Source: Apus apus
Taxonomy: Eukaryota > Chordata > Aves > Apodiformes > Apodidae
Length of the DNA stretch: 64,000 nucleotides
Reading direction: 5' to 3'
Assembly (NCBI RefSeq): GCF_020740795.1
Contig: NC_067282.1
Coordinates: 127,033,132-127,097,131 of the forward strand
Under the pieces are notes generated by a model. It searched no databases, was not told the DNA's origin, and was given only the letters and a program-made list of their open reading frames with translations. The position numbers were made by a program, and so were the translations under genes. This document shows, piece after piece, positions 24,773 through 37,100 of the stretch; the stretch's first letter is position 1, and each line of letters starts with the position of its first letter.

Positions 24773-26469
24773 GCTGTACCAGAGTTTCACAAAAAAAAAA
24801 TGTAGCCAGGACTACTCTTAAAGAAAAAAAAAACACAACAGGCTTTCAATTAAATAAAACCCCCATTTTATTTATTTTATGTGTTGTAAGAAAATATAAT
24901 AAAAATCTCCCTAGTTTGAACAATAGATAAGTGAGTTATCTTAGTGTTAACATACTTTTCTGCCTTTTGACTGGGCAGTAACAGGCTGACACATCTTGAG
25001 ACCAAAGGGCCTGCCTGTACATTATGTACATAAATGTCATCTGACATGTAGTCAGTTATAAGGAGGGTAGGAAACAAGTTCAGGCTTGCCCAGTATATTT
25101 AATCTGAGCCTCCAGTCCAGTCTCTGTGAGTTTCTCTGCAACGTCTCAACACTGATCCTAGGAGTGTGAGAAGGAGTCAGGAAGCAGTGTTGAAATCTCA
25201 CAGGGACCTGAGGACCTAATTGCCTACTGGACCATATCTCCTTATTGAAACTTGGTGTTGCACAGAGGAGACTGAAGTGTGGACATCACAGGGTCTCCAG
25301 CAGCTCTGGAAAGCTTGTCTTTTAGGAACTCAATAAGAAGCCACAGCAAAGCTGAGAGCTGGGCCCAGTTTGTGTGTCAGCTAAACTCAGCCTTGCAGAA
25401 GGCCAGGCCCACAAACTTGAGAAAAGGTGGGCCCATTCTTTTTTAAACCAGTCTGGTGGGGACAGAGCCATGTGTGGAAATCAGAACTTCTTAATAGCAC
25501 AGTCAAGGTCAGCAATAAAGAAGCAGGGTATGCTCAAGCAATATTTCCTTTCGGAAAGAGAGAAAAGGAGGGGTCCCAGAACAAAACATCCAGGGAGATG
25601 GGACTGAAGAATGGAGAGGAAAGGAAAAAAAGACAGAATGACTGCCTGACAAAAACACGAATGAAAGCACCAGACAGATTTTTTTCTAATTCCTATGTCT
25701 TTAAAAAAATTGTGCCTGACTGCAAAACGAATGCAGTGTGAAGCAGGTGTTGTCTGAACAGTGGCCATGGTGCATAGCCCTTCTTGCTGAGCTTTGGGCA
25801 GCCAGGGAGGCCAGCCAGGCCTGCTCTGTCTCTGCCAGGAGAGCTGCCAGCTGCACAATCCCCCCAGCCCTCACACTGTTCCCCAGGGAAGGGCTCAGGT
25901 CTTCCCCAGACATAAGAGGAGACCCATAAAGCTGTTCTCAGGCACTGGCCCTACCAGCTCACCCAAGGAACCAACCTTCCCCACAACATCAAGCCCACAA
26001 GCTTGGCCTTAATTATTAACCTCAACAGCCCAGATCAGCCTCACCTGGCACCTCCTGGAATGAAATAATTGGCAATATGAGGGAGAAGTTAGCACAAACT
26101 TTCACAGTTCTGTACAACCTTTCTGATTCTGAAACTGGAGGAGAAAGACAACTATGGAAAAAGGTTCACACAGGGGGTCTGCAATTTCAGAGACAGCAGG
26201 GATGCTGGACTGGTGCTTGGTAGTCACAGGCTTTGTTCTCAGCTTTACCCCAGGATTCCTGTGTGACTGTGGAAAAAGCACTAATGTTCTCCGCACTATG
26301 TCTTGTATGCAGGGGACGCTGCAAAACTGGCAATGTAGGAAATTAAGTTAGCCATGTGTGCTGTACTGGGACAATGCTGACAAATGGAAAGTGGGCAAAT
26401 TCCTGAGCAATGTATTTTTCACCTCCTAATAATATCATTCCCATCTTCTGTATGTTGCCTTCCATGTAG

Positions 26470-26765
26470 TGAAACTGCAGCCAGATTTGCCCCCTTGTCT
26501 TCTCCAGGCTGGACCAACCCCACTCTTAAGATCCTCTCCTTATACATCAGGTGCCGCAGTCTACGCACGTGTCAGTGGCCCCTCTCTGGACTTCCTCCAG
26601 CTTGTTAATGTCTCTCTTACAAAGTGGAGGCCAAAACCACACAGCACCAGATGTGGCCTCACAAAAATGGAAATAAATGCTTCCTTCGATCTGTTGGCTA
26701 TGGTTTTGCTAATGCAACCCCATATGCCATTTTTTTTTAATGGTTGCATTGATAATCTTTCTTAC
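26470..26765 (-). mobile_element. CR1 LINE, internal ORF2 fragment, old
   Basis: Read on this strand it gives the reverse of CR1 landmarks: TTCTCCAGGCTGGACCAACC, CCTCTCTGGACTTCCTCCAG, then a TCTCTCTTACA block and a GGCCTCACAAAAATG block. These match the end of the CR1 reverse-transcriptase ORF. It has no 3' tail. It is diverged and open frames across it are chance. Confidence 0.75.
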
Positions 26766-29700
26766 ATGACAAAGTCTCAGAGGGTAAGGAGTGGCAAAGG
26801 CAGAGAGGCTATAACCTGGGTATTCCCCCTCCAGCCTCTCCAGGGAACCACCAGCCATTAATTTAAGACAGTTTTGTGTAAGAGCATTACAATGGGGTGA
26901 GGTTGTTGTCTGGATTTCATAAAGTGATTTGCAAACAAATTAAAATATTGTGAAACAAACCAGTCCCTATGGAGCTTAGCAATGCTTTACTCCATTCCCC
27001 CTGTTGCTGAGGAAAGCAGATGATATTCAGCATCTTTGACAGACATTTAGAGGCCATGATCTAAAGGTGTCTCAGTGACTTCAGACTACTGGTCAGTACT
27101 GGCTATGTAACTTAAGATAAACTCATAGAAGGAAATAAACAGTCCCAATCTCATTTACATTAGCTTTTTTATTTTATTTTTTATTTTTTACTTCTGGCAT
27201 TTACTGAAGCCACTATGCTCTGCAGCAGTTTAAGCAATGGAGGACAGAATTCAGTCCCAGGCGTCTAACTACAGATGACTTTGTTCCTTGGAAAAAAGAC
27301 CCAACTGCAAGCTCTTGCACCTCGTTTGTAATCACAAGTGACTCAGCAGAAGCCAAGAGGACATTTGATTTCCCTATCAGAATGCAGGAGTGAAGGAGGA
27401 AGTAAGAATGTCTTCCAGCTGTTGGGTAACTGAGGGGGGGAGTGAGGCTAAGACAAACAGTGTGGGAATCTCTAGGTTTAATATAAGTAATGCAAACTGG
27501 GATTACAGTTAACTGCAGTGACCAATCCTGGCTGATTAAATAGCTGTCATTGGAAAAAAACCCTAAACCCAAAGTCAAGTATGCAGCCACAAGTGGAGAT
27601 TTCATTTTTCTCTACAGCCAAGTTCTGCATCTAGCTCAACCCCAAAGCATGTTTGCTTTGGACATCATAGTGTGCTGAAAAGTATTTGGCCAAAATTCAA
27701 GGGGCCAATAAGTCCAGATGAGCTGAACAAGCTGTGTTCTTGGATCAAGAGATGTGAAGATATTATTCAATCTTTAATTGTACGCATGGATAATATTGTT
27801 GGTTAATTTTTATTACAGGGTGTGGACCAAAATGCTTTGATCAGGACTAAATTTCTGTCCCATAAATTAACTGGTTGCAATTCACAATTTTACTGCGTGC
27901 TTGTGGTTTCATAGACCCAAGCTCACAGCACTAGAATAGCTCTTCCATGGACAATGCAACCATACCCACTTACATCAGATGAGAAATCATTAGTGATAAT
28001 GTACAAACCAAGAGAGATGTTTGCAATGATGTCTGTTTCAGGACTATCTAGATAAAAGCATCTATTTTTTTCTTAAATATTTGTTGTGAGATTTGATCTA
28101 TCCTGAGTCATTTCAGGTGATCAGAGCCTGTTTTTTTTTCCTGGAGTAACTCTGTGTGTGACCTGGGCCCAGGGCTCACCAAGCCATCACAAATCTTTCA
28201 GTTTATTGAAGAGGCAATAGATCTGCTGCTAAAATATAAGGTAGTTCTGATAACTAGCATAGGTGTCATTCAGTGAGATAATATTTTTTCAGTAGCACCT
28301 TAACTGACTCAGTTATCCAGTGAGGGACAAGTTAGCTTATAATCACCACAGAGTGAAAATACAAGCTACAAAATAGTGAACACATGACCTTGACTCTTGG
28401 GAATGCTTTCAGGCAGCCAGGCATTTGGATCTCAGGCTGAGCTGATGGAAACAACAAGCAGAACAAGCAACTTATTTGACTCTGACCTCATGATCTTGCC
28501 TGATTTGGTCCACAGTTCCTTAATGAAATGATGTTAAGTACTTCTGCACTTTATATAACCATGTAGCTAACCCTATACAAAAGCACTAACTCTCGGTGCT
28601 AGACTAACAGCAATACTGGGAAATGAGAAACTTTACCATTAAAAAGAGTTTTTCCCAAAATAAAACAGTCAGTCAGCTTACTTTCAGCTGCCTTGCAGTG
28701 TAATACAATAGGAGATAAATACGTGTACTGATTTTCTTGTTGAAGTTGTGTATGTGGCTCCTCAGTATTCCTAAGGGCCTAGAGGACACAATAGGAGAAA
28801 GAATATGCTTTTTTAAACAAGACACACTGCCTGGGGAGGCAGGCCAGCAGAACTGGGTGTACCAGTGATGGACAAACTGTATTACAGGGCAGAGTTCAGA
28901 ATCTAGGCAGACAAGCTGCAGCCCTTCTGTGCCAGCTCACCAGGAAACAACACTTTGCAAAGGCAATGACTAGAGCAATAGAAAATGTAGGGAAGGGAAG
29001 GGGACATGTATGGACTGTGTATGGGTGCCACATTCTGCAAATCTTGAACAAATCTGTAGTCATTGTGTTGCAGATTCTAAAGAGAAACTTGCAGATTTCA
29101 AAAGACAACAGGATAATACGAAATAGGGCTTATTTTCTACTCCCCTATAACAATCAACATGCAGGTCTACCAGCCATTTGGGTGAATGTGAAGTTTCTTA
29201 TTTATGAAATTTCTTAGGTGTGTTCATGTTCTGTACAACTTCAGTTTATGCTGAGCTGGTCATCAGCTGTCATGAAGGTGTCAACTTTAATTAATTTCCA
29301 TGCTTTTCCCAGAAGTGGAGACTGAGTGAATGAACCATGGAGCAAGAGGTCTTGAAATGACACCAGTGTCAATGAGACATAGTCATCTTCAGTCTAGGCA
29401 GGTGGCCTAGCCAGCCTCTGGCATGTAAAAAGGTTCACTAGGGCTATGGAAAGCATAATAAAGAAGATTATTTTTTAATAGAAAAAAATAAAGAAAGAAA
29501 GAAGAAAAATCCTTAGTATTCATTTTTTAAGTTTAAAACCCAAAATGTCAGCCAGCAAATCTTTGCTTTTGGGAAAATGAGCAGTCTGATGAGAGTCCAA
29601 ATCCTCAGTAAAGACAACAAAAACAGCCTGCTTGTCTTCTCTGAAAGGAGAATACGTTTCCCAACCAGCCTTGGCATGACACCAGCTTGTGCCAGCTGTG

Positions 29701-30423
29701 GAAGTGGCCAAAGATCAGTAGGGCTCAGGTGCAAGAGCAGTGTCCCAGCAGCTGATGAACCTGTGCATCCAGGGCTTAATGTGTCACTCAAGTTCCTCCT
29801 TAACAGCAGTGTGACAGGCTGAGAAAGCAACATGAAGAGCTATTGTATCTGCAACACACAAAGAAATATTGTAGCTTCAAATCTATCTGAAAAACCATTC
29901 TGTGATGGAAAATCTTAATCAGGGGCAGAGTTCAAGACATGTCTTTGCCAGATCTCCATTCAATTTAATAAATCCTTGTCTTTGTGCTCCAGGTGCTCCC
30001 TTCACAGAAATACTTCAACAAACATAACCCAGCTTCTGAGCAAAGCTAATCTAACACATGCAATTGTACTGAAGCAATTCTAACCATATCAGTCACATGC
30101 CATGTTATTACTTTCCCACAGCAGAAGGGTCCTTGGCTGATGATGAGGTTGTTTGCATATTTTGTCTTAACAGTTTCACTGCATTCCCTCCTCCCTCTTT
30201 GCATTTTTCATTCTCCATTTCTTTAACTTAAGCCTTTTTATTTCTTCTTCTGAGGGACAGGATTGAGTGAAACTTGTGAACCCAGAAGACTGGAGTAAGA
30301 TTAAAACTAAGCTAGAACAAAGTTTACTATCTAGTCTCATCTTCTGTCTAACAAGAGAAAATAATCCTATTAGTTTATTGAAAACTGCCACTGAATGCAG
30401 TGGCCTATATTGCCATACTCAGT
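26766..30423. other. Intergenic stretch, no feature seen
   Basis: About 3.6 kb. Open frames are below 130 codons and match nothing. A low-complexity T-rich run lies near 27163-27190 and an A/GAAA-rich patch near 29475-29510. Confidence 0.4.
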
Positions 30424-30650
30424 GTCATAGAATGAGAGAAAGACTGAGGTGGGAAGGGGCTCCTGGAGGTTTCTAGTCCAAGCTGAGATAACAGCAGCAC
30501 AAACTCCCAGCTTGCACTCAAGTTTTGAATTTCTCCAAGGCTGTGGGATACAGCCTCTCTGGGTATCTGCTTGACCACTTTCAGGGGAAGAATTTTTAAC
30601 TTCTCTCCAACTCAAATTTCCTTTGTTGCAACTTGTGACCATAGTATATT
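30424..30650 (-). mobile_element. CR1 LINE 3' end, old
   Basis: The start TCATAGAATGAGAG followed by a GGGAAGGGGCTCCTGGAGG box and TCTAGTCCAA is the reverse of a CR1 tail. Further right come CTCCAAGGCTGTGGGATACA and AACTTCTCTCCAACTC, decayed CR1 3'-UTR blocks. The tail is at the left, so the element points left. Confidence 0.75.
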
Positions 30651-30716
30651 TTGCCCTAAATTACTGATACTTACAGTCTTAACGAAGTTTAATATGCAGG
30701 TTTTGTACAGAAAGTG

Positions 30717-30905
30717 TACATTACTGTGAGAGTGACAGAGCACTGGAACAGGCTGCCCAGAGAGGTTGTGGAGTCTCCTTCACTGGAGACATTCAAAACC
30801 CGCCTGGACGCCTTCCTGTGTGATGTGCTCTGGGGGACCCTGCTCTGGCAGGGGGGTTGGACTAGATGATCTTTCCAGGTCCCTTCCAACCCCTAGGATT
30901 CTGTG
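30717..30905 (+). mobile_element. CR1 LINE, short 3' end
   Basis: The block runs TTACTGTGAGAGTGACAGAG, CTGGAACAGGCTGCCCAGAG, GGTTGTGGAGTCTCCTTCAC, then the GGGGGGTTGGACTAGATGAT box and CCCTTCCAACCCC, ending TTCTGTG. It is nearly identical in layout to the copy at 3911 and fairly young. It lies head to head with the minus-strand CR1 that ends 66 bp to the left. Confidence 0.95.
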
Positions 30906-33446
30906 TATGATTACAGAGAGCACCTTGTTTGGAACAAAGCACTATCCATGGAGGTGGCTGGAAACAAATTCACTCACTGTTTTCCTTTTTTTAAATTATT
31001 TTTCTGACTAAGGTAAAACTATGTTTCATATTGTGCTCCTGCTTTATTAGTTTAAATTCCTCCTTGTTTCATTGCTGTTCATTCTCTGTTTGGTTTGCAA
31101 ACGCTACTCGGAAATAGTTCGTGGCATTTCCAATCTGTTTGTCAGAATCTTTTTTAGTAGGGGTGTATCTTTTAAATCTTGCAAGGCTGTTTTTTGTTTC
31201 TTTACATCTGAAACCAAAACAATGCTGGACTGGTTCATTTCTTAAATCTTTTCTTCAGAAAAAAATCAGAACTTGCATGATCACTAAAACTCAGGTGCAA
31301 AGTTGTGGAGGTACACTGGTGAGATTAGACTTCCATCTAGATCAGATATTATTGCTGTAAAGCTGAAAAATTAAGAGTTATGGGTAACATACTGAATTTT
31401 TCCTCCAAAAATAAGATCTGGAAAAATATAATAAGAAAACTATCATTAAAAAAAAAAAAGTATTTTAAAATTTTTGCTTCTGCTTATAAGGCTGCCATCT
31501 CGATCTGTCCTAGCCCCCTCTGGTACAGGCATGCATTTCTCAAGAGTAAACTTATACAGCAGCTTAGAAACCAAGAATCCTTCAAAGACTGCAAGCAGTT
31601 TGCCATGCTAGAAGACTACAACACCAGACTCCAACCTAAGTGCCACCAACTCCTACAAGTTTTTATGAGAGACAGGGAGTTCATACATCTAAAGAAACAC
31701 ACTATTTCAGTAGCATTTGGTCGTGAGGGTTTGGATTCAATACAGTGGCCATAATCAAACATCAAACATGATAAGAACATAAAGAAATTTAACTTCCCTT
31801 CAACCCTGAGCACTCAAATGCTTGTTTCAAGTCTGAAAAATGGAACATGAAAAGAAGGCTTCCCCAAGAGCACTTTTCTACTTACATTGATTGTGTTTCC
31901 ATTGATTGTGTTTCCATTGCTAAGAAGACCTGAACAGAAGTGAAAGACAGCAGAGCCTCTGTGGGCAGCATGCTTCACAAACAGCTAAACACCAGTATTT
32001 AAGCTTGAGTGTACCCAAGGGGAGTCTTCTAGAGGCTGCTTTTTATCCTTTCACTCCCTTCCCCTGAAGATGAAAGGGAATATACTGTATCTTACTGTTT
32101 GTTGGGGTTTGGTGTTTTGTTTTGTTTTTTTAAAGGAACATTTTACTGGTTCTTGGCCTACCCAGTGTTATTGCCTACAGAGACACTTCAGCTGCTGATT
32201 CAGCTGCTGTATGCCCCTGAGGAGGCCTGCCAGGGCACTGCTGGCTGTAGGTGTCCTCTGCTGGCTCTGCCACCCCAGGAGCTACACCCCAAACCACAGC
32301 GAACCCATTGGGCAAAAGCTGCCTGGCACATGTTGAACATCCTTCTCATCTCAAGTCTGACAGGCTAAAGAGTATTTGTTTATACCTCATTAGGGAAGAT
32401 AGAAGACAATGGAGATGCACCCAGGGAAGAAAGAAGGGTTATGCAGTGAAACCAGGGATGGGCAAGGGCTGCAGGTTCTTTCTGTTGGACATGTGGGTTT
32501 TATTTTACAGAGGGTGGACTGAAGTGAATCAGGGTTGGGATCTAGCAGCAAGAGCAATACTCAAAGCCCAGAGAAAACACGCGGAGATCTCCATGTGAGA
32601 GCTCAGACTGAGGTGGGCCGTCTGGTTTTGAGGAGAAAGAACACCTAGAAGTAGATACAAGTATGTGTGTGGGAGCAGAATTAACTTGAAACTATTTCAC
32701 TGTTATAGTATCTTAGATGAAATTACAAGTTGTACACCAAGGGATGAAATTATGTGGTTCTAAATGTATATACATATTTTAAGTCACAGATTATCAGGAG
32801 AACTTGATACCACAAGACAGTGAGAAAGGGCATTTGGTTCAACTACCTGCATTGCTCAAGCAATGACCTCAGTTTATTCATATACAAAGAGTAGCAGCTA
32901 TCATAGCCACAAATTAAAAGAAGTCTGTCTTTGTGCCCTCTTCCTTCACTTCTTGGTGTACCCCCTCACATTTATACCTCCCATGCCCCCCACTTACCTC
33001 TATGCTGTGACCCACCCTCAGATTCCCACCAATTTTTCTCATTTGTCTCACCCTAGGGCAAGGACATCTACCTACCACCAAGGATTCTGGATGTTCTGTG
33101 GGGTTGGTTGTGTCCAGGCGCTGACATGAGCTGCAGGAGAAGCAGGTCGCCACATGTGAAAGGGGTTTCCCATCCCCAGAAAAAGATGCCCATGACCTGG
33201 GAGACTCCATTTCAATAAACTAGAAGTATCTCTTGAGAAATAGAGGGTATCAGCAGCTCTAATCACATTTTGTAACTGTTCTCTATTCCACAATACCTAA
33301 AAATATTCTTACCCTTCAAAATGACAGAAACACTCTGTTCAGAAAGTACAGCCTTTTAGGGACTGGTTCTGCTTTGACTGGGAGCTCTGCCAAGGATTTC
33401 AGCTGGAGGAGGAATGAGGCCCTTCATTTCAGTTAGAGGAAAACAA
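30906..33446. other. Intergenic stretch, small duplication only
   Basis: No gene found. A 15-bp unit (ATTGATTGTGTTTCC) is repeated in tandem at 31886-31915. A GC-richer patch at 32190-32320 has no supported function. Confidence 0.4.
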
Positions 33447-34190
33447 CACAAACATGGTGCACTTGGGCCACAACAACCCCAGGCAATGCTCCAGGCTTGG
33501 GGAAGTGTGGCTGGAAAGTGTCTGGCAGAAAAGGACCTGGGGGTTCTCATTGACAAGTGGCTGAACATGAGCCAGCAGTGTGCCCAGGTGGCCAAGAAAG
33601 CCAATGGCATCCTGGCTTGTCTTAGAAATGGTGTGACCAGCAGAAGCAGAGAGGTGATTGTCCCCCTGTCCTCAGCACTGGTGAGGCCACACCTGGACTG
33701 TTGTGTCCAGTTTTGGGCACCTCAATTCAAGAGAGATCTTGAAGTGCTGGAGCGAGTACAGAGGAGGGCAAGGAAGCTGGTGAAGGGCCTAGAGAATAAA
33801 TCTTATGCAGAACAATTGAAGGAGCTGGGAATGTTTAGTTTGAGGAAGAGGAGGCTGAGGGGAAACCTCATCAGTCTCTACAACTGCCTGAAAGGTCACT
33901 GTAGAGAGGTTGGTGCTGGTCTCTTTTCACAGGTAATTAGTGACAGAACAAGAGGGAATGGCTTCAAGCTGCCACAGGGGAGATTTAGACTGGACATTAG
34001 TGAAAAAAAATTCACAGAAAGAGTGGTCAGACACTGGAATAGGCTGCCGAGGGAGGTGATGGAGTCACCATCCCTATTGGTGGATATGGTTTAGGGGAGA
34101 ACTTTGTAGAGTAGGGATGATGATTGGACTTGGTGATCCCAAGGGTCTTTCCCAACATGAATGGTTCTAAGATTCGATGATTCTATGAGA
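33447..34190 (+). mobile_element. CR1 LINE with end of ORF2 and 3' tail
   Basis: The 5' part reads as CR1 ORF2 C-terminal sequence ([20 protein letters not shown], then VQFWAPQF, then a [15 protein letters not shown] block and a [19 protein letters not shown] end). One frame change separates the first 25 codons from the rest, and the main frame of about 190 codons is otherwise open. The 3' end carries GGTGATCCCAAGG and an ATTCTATGA tail. It lacks the catalytic reverse-transcriptase core, so it is dead on arrival. Confidence 0.95.
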
Positions 34191-37100
34191 CACATACCAG
34201 CAGAGAAGTCTGATTTCTTATCTGCCTCCTCAGAATACAATGAAATATTGAGGCTTTCTCTTTCTGCATGTCTTTGTTGCATTAAATTTTGAAAGCACAT
34301 AATTTCTAAAGCTGCTGCTAAAAAGCTGTCCCCCCACCCCTTTTAGGACAAGTCTTTTAGGACAAGTCTTTAGACTTCCTTTTAGGAACCAGAGCTGAAA
34401 GTTTATGCCCCTCTTCTGTCTACCTGGAAAGAAAAGTGCCAAGAAGAAAAGACAGACACTTCTCAGGAAGACCATACATCCTGCATCCTGCAGAGAAAGG
34501 CATTGAGGAAGCTAGTCTAGCAGTCTCACTGTCTGAGCTGTCTGTGCAGGTGACTTAGCACTTCTGAAACTGAACATGGATTTTCAAAATGTCTGCTATG
34601 TAGAGAAATGGGGGGGTGGGGTGGTGGGGTGGTGTGAGCAGTAGAAGACCCAAAACAATATATTTTGCAAGAACATTGCAGAAACTGCTTGTATATGCTG
34701 CGGTCCCAGATCTAGTGGGCTGTGCTTACCTCATTTGTTTCACGTAGGTGAGTCTAGCCAGGATGTTTTCTTTAGTCGTGGGCAGTGTGACAAGAATGGG
34801 ACATCCAAATAAGGTCACTCAGGATGTGTTTAACAACACCGGGTAAAGTTTGTGGCAAAGGCTCATGCAGACACATGCACACAGAGCATCCACTGTACAT
34901 ACCGTTGACTTAGTGCGTCATTATTCCTAGAATAACTTCTGGAGAGGCACTCCACCCTTGTATTTCCAACGCTGAAGATGTGATTGCCCCAGAGCCAGTT
35001 ATTACAGTGATTTTAAGGAAGAGGAGGGAGAGGAAAGGGCCCCTGATTTCTCTGACCTCTTTGAAGAGAGGCAGTGCAAAGAAAATTGTTAAAAGCAGCG
35101 GTAGTTTCAAATCTGTCCACCCTAACTGCCTTGTTATCTTTGAAACGGGAAAGCAAAAGGCTTCCTGAGGCCATCCCAGAAAATCAGATTGCACAGTGTT
35201 CTGCAAAAGGCCAAGCCACACACTTGTTTACATGTAAGTCAATATGCTTTATTAAGCAACACTATTACAGTTGCTCCTACACAGTGAAAGATAGTCCAAC
35301 ACTGTGAGGGTACGTGCATTTTTACTCGTAGGAGAATCCTGGAAGGCAACCTGATGATATTGAGTAGGAAAATAGTTTTTTTAACCTTTTTCATGGTGCA
35401 TACTGCACTTCCAAGGCATCTACAAAAGGTCAACTGAGGGCAAATCACTTGTAGTAACTTAAATTTGCTGTAAAAAAACTGTCTTTTCCTTGTAAGTCCT
35501 CTGAAGTTGACTGAAGTGATAAGCAATAAAAGAAAGGAGTTACTTTGATATCAGTTGGACAAGGCACGAAATACAGTTGCTGAGATCAGGGATTTACAAA
35601 TTTGAAATAGTAACTTTTGATCAAAAAATTACCTAAAGCAGTTAAAATGAGGCAAAATCAGGTCTCAGGCTGCTCACATGAACCTAACTCAGTTACTTTT
35701 GTGTACAGTTTTGGGTATAAATTGCAGTTAAATTATCATATTTAAATAAATTACAGAACTTTCAACAGAACATTTCCTTCATTTCTCACAGAAAGTTACT
35801 ATGTCAATTTACAGATATTCAGTGGTTTGTATCTCATTTTTGCTGTGTGTCCTGGGCTAGCACTCCCAGCACACCTGGTACCAGTGAGGAACAAGCATCT
35901 CAGTCATTGTTACACTTGAGGCACCTGGCCCAGCTGACTGCCCAGACTAACCAACTGAGCCAGACCTGTGCTGCCTCTGAAGCAAGGAGCAAGGAGGCAG
36001 ACAGAGCATGCCTGGGATAAAGGCATGGCAGAGAGAGGGAGGGGAATGAGACCTACTGAGGATCAAAGCATCAATTATTTTCTCAAAGAAATATCAGCCT
36101 GCAAGGAGGGCCTGTCTTGTCCATGTTTTCCTTTCAACCTTACTCTGAAGTGAGAATTTCTTCACTTTACCTTTGTGGTTCCCAACATTCACCATGGATG
36201 GTACTTCTGCATTGTCTCCCAACTGCCTTTGAAGGAAAGCCCTGTGCCACTGTGGCACCTGACACTGGCTGTGTAGCATCTCTGCAAGGGGAAGCAGGAA
36301 ATGTGGCCATCCTGACTGCAGAAGAGTCTGCATTCAGTCCTAAGGCATAGGTCAGCTCTGTCCTTTTCCATCACTGTGTCCAGTTCCACATGTGCTCATA
36401 TTGCTTTTTTCACAGCACCCATTTTCCCTCCTATCTGCTTAAAAGTGCAGGCTTCTCCAGAGAAGAACTTAAACTATTTCCATGTTTGACCAAAACTTAG
36501 CACTAGCTGAATTATTCATTTGGACTAAGGTAGCAGTTAAAGAAGAACAGCAGCTCTGAGTTTGTTGAAATATTTTTGGCCTTCAAATTCAATTTCATTG
36601 TTTTCTTCCCTCTAAGCCAAGCGAAATATGTAAGATTCTGCAGCTAATTCTTTACTGAGAACTGAGAAAATTTGTCTCAATTTGTCAAAAATCTCAGAAC
36701 AATACAGTGATCTAAAAAAGCACTATCAACATACGTGGTAAAAGTTGCAGAAATATCATTACTACTGATGCAGCAGCATGAAAATACAAGAGAACAAAGA
36801 TTGTCATCACTTCTATTAGACTAACAGGCACAGCTGAAAAAGTAATCAAGCATTCATACACCTGGTTACTTCATCAGTAACTGAACAGGTGGGAGAAGGT
36901 AAGTAAGTGGCATACCAACAGAAGGAATAATGGATCAGCATGAAATAAAAAAGAAAAAAACCACATTTATAGATTTAAAGCAAACAAATAAAACGCCTAT
37001 GAAATGACAAAATTTGCATTATTATCCTCACAAGCAGAGGCTTAAATAAATTTACTTTAGCCCAGAAGCTTAAACAGAACTCAACAGAGTCTGGAGTTTT

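Larger units (their letters stand above)
21584..26469. other. Intergenic stretch between CR1 copies
   Basis: I see no gene. It contains the (CATC)n repeat at 24459 and a hairpin at 24725-24772. The part near 25740-26060 is richer in G and C but has no open frame with a family match. Confidence 0.4.

Noticed and set aside
33414-34094. A 226-codon frame that looks like a gene
   Set aside because: It is the end of CR1 ORF2 ([24 protein letters not shown]), followed by a CR1 tail; not a host gene.
35840-36060. Block starting TGTGTCCTGGGCTAGCAC that resembles an LTR end
   Set aside because: No matching right end, flanking duplication or poly(A) signal was found.
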